A stretch of DNA of 5,237 nucleotides from Caryophanales bacterium UBA6414. GTDB lineage: Bacteria > Bacillota_I > Bacilli_A > RF39 > UBA660. Positions 4,576 through 5,237 of this stretch are shown here, piece after piece. The position numbers and the translations under genes are program-made. Numbering within the stretch: position 1 is the first letter of the stretch; the number at the start of each line of letters is the position of its first letter. The notes under the pieces were generated by a model. That model ran no database searches, was not told the origin of the DNA, and worked only from the letters and a program-made list of their open reading frames with translations. The stretch spans positions 1 through 5,237 of the forward strand of contig DJPK01000042.1 of the NCBI GenBank assembly GCA_002438545.1, written 5' to 3'.

Positions 4576-5237
4576 GTGCTAAAGAAAATGTCTATCAGAA
4601 AGATAATTATGGCAACTTTTACTTTAATGGTTCTTTTAATACTATGTTTAATTGATAAAAATGATAAAGAAATAGAACTTGATACTAGCAATATTGAATA
4701 TATATATAGTAATATGTTAGATAGTATATATTTACTTGATAAAAATGATTATATTGCTCTAACTAGTATTACTACTTGTGATTGTGATATCATTGACAAA
4801 AGTAAAGACTTATTAAACGGTTTAATTATTGATGGCGCTAAAAGTGCTATTATTCCTAATGGCTTTCGCTCCATTATTCCAACCGGAACTAGTATTCTAG
4901 ATGTTAAATTAGATAACAAAGTCTTAACTGTTAACTTTTCTAAAGAACTATTAGATATTTCTTCTGAATATGAAGAAGCCATGATTGAAAGTATCGTCTA
5001 CACTCTAACTAGTATTGAAGGTATTGATAAAGTAAGTATTCAAGTCGAAGGAAAAGAACTTACTAAACTTCCCCATAGTAAGAAAAATATCCCCACTAGT
5101 CTTGATAAAAGTTATGGAATAAATAAAGTCTATGATATAAATAATACTAAAGATATTGATAGTATAACTCTATACTATGTTAATAGTTATAATGATAATA
5201 AGTATTATGTACCAGTTACTAAATATATTAATAATGA
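4576..5237 (+). CDS. gerM: GerM, GerMN-domain sporulation/germination protein (3' end outside window)
   Basis: In B. subtilis GerM is a mother-cell lipoprotein needed for engulfment-stage assembly of the SpoIIIA-SpoIIQ complex and for normal germination. Here 220 codons are visible from a GTG start. Residues 10-26 are a membrane anchor or signal. The first GerMN domain spans about 50-166 and contains IYLLDKNDYI (51-60), IIPNGFRSIIPTGTSILDV (92-110), VNFSKELL (119-126) and ESIVYTLTSIEGIDKVSIQV (138-157). YGIN (180-183) leads into a second domain, ITLYYVNSYNDNKYYVPVTK (197-216), cut by the window end; two copies is normal for GerM. The GTG at 4576 was chosen because AGGTGAT (4566-4572) lies directly upstream; an ATG four codons later (4588) is the alternative. 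Cys24 lacks the small -1 residue of a proper lipobox (LILC), so lipidation is doubtful. A Cys-Asp-Cys (68-70) is unusual for an exposed domain. It stands alone behind the gerE terminator. Confidence 0.87.
   Translation, partial: MLKKMSIRKIIMATFTLMVLLILCLIDKNDKEIELDTSNIEYIYSNMLDSIYLLDKNDYIALTSITTCDCDIIDKSKDLLNGLIIDGAKSAIIPNGFRSIIPTGTSILDVKLDNKVLTVNFSKELLDISSEYEEAMIESIVYTLTSIEGIDKVSIQVEGKELTKLPHSKKNIPTSLDKSYGINKVYDINNTKDIDSITLYYVNSYNDNKYYVPVTKYINN

Noticed and set aside
4458..4691. 77-codon open frame on the - strand
   Set aside because: It runs antisense over the end of gerE, the terminator and the start of gerM, all better supported, and has no start signals.
4749..4982. 77-codon open frame on the - strand
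   Set aside because: It is antisense to the first GerMN domain of gerM, which matches a known family.
1930..5110. Frequent ACTAGT/CTAG words as a repeat or recognition signal
   Set aside because: They come from the common codon pair ACT-AGT (Thr-Ser) in frame inside genes; they do not cluster in gaps.
1..5237. tRNA, rRNA, CRISPR array, insertion sequence or prophage
   Set aside because: No cloverleaf, repeat-spacer pattern, transposase or integrase sequence, or terminal repeats were seen on either strand.

Overview
The window comes from a very AT-rich, low-GC bacterium that makes endospores. Three genes belong to families restricted to endospore formers: spoIIIAH, gerE and gerM. Gene density is high, ribosome binding sites are strong and of the Bacillota (Firmicutes) type, and intrinsic terminators separate the transcription units. 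All visible tryptophans are TGG and no gene contains an in-frame TGA, so this is the standard bacterial code and not a Mycoplasma-type code. An uncultured, gut-type member of the class Bacilli (Erysipelotrichales/RF39-like) fits, but that placement is inference.

Left part (1-1929): the 3' end of an unidentified + strand gene converges on a - strand gene for a multi-spanning membrane protein that resembles GT-C/PMT-type glycosyltransferases. The two share one hairpin that overlaps the end of the membrane-protein gene. The membrane-protein gene has a good vegetative promoter, back to back with a second good promoter that drives the + strand genes from 1930.

Middle part (1930-3666): a small secreted or surface protein with a SipW-type signal region, then recX (modulator of RecA), then an unidentified small exported or lipoprotein-like protein. 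No intrinsic terminator is visible between these three genes. The unit ends in an intrinsic terminator whose loop holds the last stop codon.

Right part (3667-5237): a sporulation cluster. spoIIIAH (mother-cell half of the SpoIIIA-SpoIIQ channel) is followed by gerE (late mother-cell transcription factor), a strong terminator, and the first 220 codons of gerM (assembly factor for the same channel). The 82-base spoIIIAH-gerE gap is the most structured stretch in the window. It holds a near-consensus sigma-K-type promoter, two palindromes, and an outer inverted repeat whose 3' arm is the gerE ribosome binding site. Together these suggest that read-through mRNA from spoIIIAH could be translationally closed for gerE, while mRNA started at the internal late promoter would lack the blocking arm. 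That is a hypothesis read from the sequence, not a demonstrated mechanism.
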